A stretch of DNA of 64,000 nucleotides from Cryomorphaceae bacterium (lineage in GTDB: Bacteria > Bacteroidota > Bacteroidia > Flavobacteriales > UBA7430): assembly GCA_019649675.1 (NCBI GenBank), contig BOWN01000001.1, positions 145,979-209,978 on the forward strand. The letters run 5' to 3'. How positions within the stretch are numbered: the first letter of the stretch is position 1; the number at the start of each line of letters is the position of its first letter. Below, one piece after another: positions 62,797 through 64,000 of the stretch. Position numbers and translations under genes: made by a program. A model generated the notes under the pieces. The model saw nothing but the letters and a program-made list of their open reading frames with translations. It ran no database searches and was not told the DNA's origin.

Positions 62797-62860
62797 CAAA
62801 ATGAGGCTTTTTTTTAATTTTCTAAACTTTTACAAATCTACTCAAAAGCGATTCAAACAT
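62797..62860 (+). repeat. Repeat copy m (left half only)
   Basis: A weak left stem (AATGAGGCTTTTTTTTT) is followed by TCTAAACTTTTACAAATC, then CTCAAAAGCGATTCAAAC, where similarity stops at the same point as in copy g. Confidence 0.65.
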
Positions 62861-63030
62861 TTCTGTCAATAATAATTTTATTTACGAAAAAAAGAATTTT
62901 TTTTCGTTTTTTTCAATTCCCAAGTAATTATATGTTCAGGTGATTTCAATAAAATTTGTTTCATGTTTTATCCGGATATTGAAGTAAGTTTTGTGCTTAT
63001 GAATTAGTACTTGATCCCTAGTTAAATTTG

Positions 63031-63431
63031 TTAATTAAAATATTTTAAACTCAAAATTATAAACAAGTTTAATACAAATACAATTAGAGTCATTATTATT
63101 GTTGTTAAATGGAGGCTAATCCATAGTTGTTCATTAGAAAAGTCTTTTGCTTCATTTATCATTGGAATAATGTAATAACAGAATGACATAAACAAAAACT
63201 GGACAAAGAAAAATACTTTAGAATTGGTCGAGCTTGAGAATTGTTTAATAAAAAAATTTAACAAGAGATAAAATACCAATAATTATAAAAAATTGGCCAT
63301 ATATACCTAAGAAGAATCGAGGCTTCCTTGGGAGATATTAATTTATTGATTGCTGGGGCAACAATAGATGATTGGAATAAAATTATACCTATAACTAATC
63401 CCGAGATAATGTATGGTAATTGTTTTAACAT
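63031..63431 (-). CDS. DUF4149/TMEM205-like membrane protein (one frameshift)
   Basis: A polytopic membrane protein of ~134 residues. The restored start reads MLKQLPYIISGLVIGIILFQSSIVAPAINKLISPKEASILLRYIWPIF, the family-like 'APxxNKLI...LLRxIWP' region. After a base loss near 63,268 there are two more hydrophobic segments (VFFFVQFLFMSFCYYII and LHLTTIIMTLIVFVLNLFIIL). It is transcribed toward repeat copy m. Role unknown. Confidence 0.68.
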
Positions 63432-63475
63432 TTAATTTACTTTGAAGCTGAAAATTGCTAATAATAGAATAGAGT

Positions 63476-63725
63476 TTATAATTTTTTTAATGTTCTTTTT
63501 AAAACTGAATCGAATTTTTTTTCACTTGTGCCACCCCAACTTTCAATGATTTTATTGTTTTCATAAGATAAAAGAAAGGGAAATATGGAGGTTGAATTTT
63601 TCAGGCATGTCTTCGCCCATGATAGTTTTAAAACTTAATGTTTCTTCTTTAGCTCTTTTCTCAGCAAAAGGCTCAAACTCTTTACAGGGCATACATCCCT
63701 TTTTTTTAATCATAATTAATTCCAT
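63476..63725 (-). CDS. Mini thioredoxin-like protein (one frameshift)
   Basis: This is a small thioredoxin-fold protein of ~83 residues. MELIMIKKKGCMPCKEFEPFAEKRAKEE holds the C-x-x-C redox pair (C11, C14). After a base loss near 63,590 it continues FPFLLSYENNKIIESWGGTSEKKFDSVLKRTLKKL, the final strand pair and helix. No signal peptide, so probably cytoplasmic. It lies 44 bases upstream of the DUF4149-like gene on the same strand and may be co-transcribed with it. Confidence 0.78.
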
Positions 63726-63927
63726 AACAATAAATTTTAAAAACAAATTTACTAATTAGAGATTTGATAACTATGTACTCAATGACCTAAAATTTGTTAT
63801 TAATTTGTTATTAAAAAAAATAGGCTAATTAATGGTATGATTGAAGCATTTATGATTGAAGAGTTTTTCATAAATCTTAGAGGTGTTATTTTACGCAAGG
63901 ACCAATAAAAGAGAGGCTTTATTATTC

Positions 63928-64000
63928 TTTATTTTTTAAGATCATTCCAAAATGAGTTTGAACGAAAACCTTCAGGATAGTGCTTTATTAATATTATTTA
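63928..64000 (+). repeat. Repeat copy n (diverged, runs to the window edge)
   Basis: TTTTTTAAGATCATTCC, AATGAGTTTGAACGAAAACC (changed core) and AGGATAGTGCTTTATTA. A remnant of the left stem (GAGAGGCTTT) lies at 63,911. The array probably continues past the window. Confidence 0.65.

Larger units (their letters stand above)
48957..64000 (+). repeat. Array of ~14 same-orientation intergenic repeats alternating with single genes
   Basis: Copies a-n listed below share one layout on the plus strand: (1) in most copies an upstream stem of the type AAAGCCACTC/GAGTGGCTTT; (2) CCCTAAACTTCTT and a pyrimidine-rich stretch ending CCAAAAGC; (3) the core GGTTCGAACGAGAACC; (4) AACAAGGGGAGCCTTAT; (5) the long palindrome AGGTCAGGTTATTTT / AAAATAACTTGACCT and a T-run. 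Each interval of 0.2-3 kb holds one or two genes, mostly unrelated to one another. No copy was found between 1 and 48,940. Individual copies differ at many positions and some are truncated. Copies k, l and n are the most diverged of those with a recognisable core. Confidence 0.9.

Noticed and set aside
48957..64000. CRISPR array
   Set aside because: Repeats are ~100 bases, imperfect and separated by whole genes rather than by short uniform spacers, and no cas gene is present.
48957..64000. Classic integron with attC sites
   Set aside because: No integrase and no clear RYYYAAC/GTTRRRY pair at the repeat ends; kept only as an analogy in the findings.

Overview
The window is a piece of a Bacteroidota chromosome, most likely a marine Flavobacteriales relative. 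The evidence is low GC, a giant SprA (type IX secretion translocon) directly after ruvA, several proteins with type IX C-terminal sorting domains, PKD/gliding-motility modules, TAnnTTTG promoter boxes, and families such as PafA-like phosphatase, DUF5117-type metalloprotease and 'GCTD...DDGSCEY' linkers. No rRNA, tRNA, CRISPR array, transposase or integrase was recognised.

Sequence quality matters for every entry. More than half of the genes are interrupted by single-base losses, mostly in homopolymer runs, and restoring one base per site rebuilds a normal full-length family member. By hand count there are about 50 such sites in about 30 genes. I treat these as sequencing or assembly errors and report each gene as one full-span CDS, saying where it breaks.

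Layout. 1-7.2 kb: mutS (edge), a TrmH-family methyltransferase, an OmpA-family protein, deoxynucleoside kinase, folK, clpX, pheT. 7.3-10.2 kb: two exported type IX cargo proteins (a blue-copper protein and a redoxin) with an orphan sorting-domain remnant between them. 10.3-18.2 kb: ruvA-sprA. 18.4-23.2 kb: ppc and recG. 23.3-31 kb: fatty-acid degradation (fadD, a MarR regulator with a strong palindromic operator candidate, fadB, thiolase, acyl-CoA dehydrogenase). 31.2-38.2 kb: a secreted metalloprotease, an M16 peptidase, an O-methyltransferase and a PKD protein. 38.2-42.8 kb: a tightly overlapping operon hpt-adk-obgE-PAP2-crcB-pafA read leftward. 42.9-48.9 kb: purE, then an Mpo1-like protein, LolA-like protein, two FtsX-type permeases, an ATPase and an outer-membrane barrel, probably one export operon.

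49-64 kb is different. About 14 copies of an imperfect repeat of about 100 bp, all in the same orientation, separate one or two mostly unrelated genes (beta-propeller protein, ClpB, Kazal lipoprotein, cyanophycinase-like protein, barrel protein, histone-deacetylase-like hydrolase, a 31-residue CDGSH peptide, small membrane proteins, YjjG-like HAD, methylglyoxal synthase, ChaN-like protein, DoxX-like protein, DUF4149-like protein, mini-thioredoxin). A full unit carries a GCCACTC/GAGTGGC terminator stem on its left, a conserved core containing GGTTCGAACGAGAACC, and a long AGGTCA...TGACCT palindrome on its right. In four cases a TATATTTG/A promoter-like box follows, 21-25 bases before the next start codon. 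No copy was found in the first 48.9 kb. This gene-repeat-gene array is the most unusual structure here. It could be a cassette array with recombination sites, or a dispersed transcription-boundary repeat. The window alone does not decide between these.
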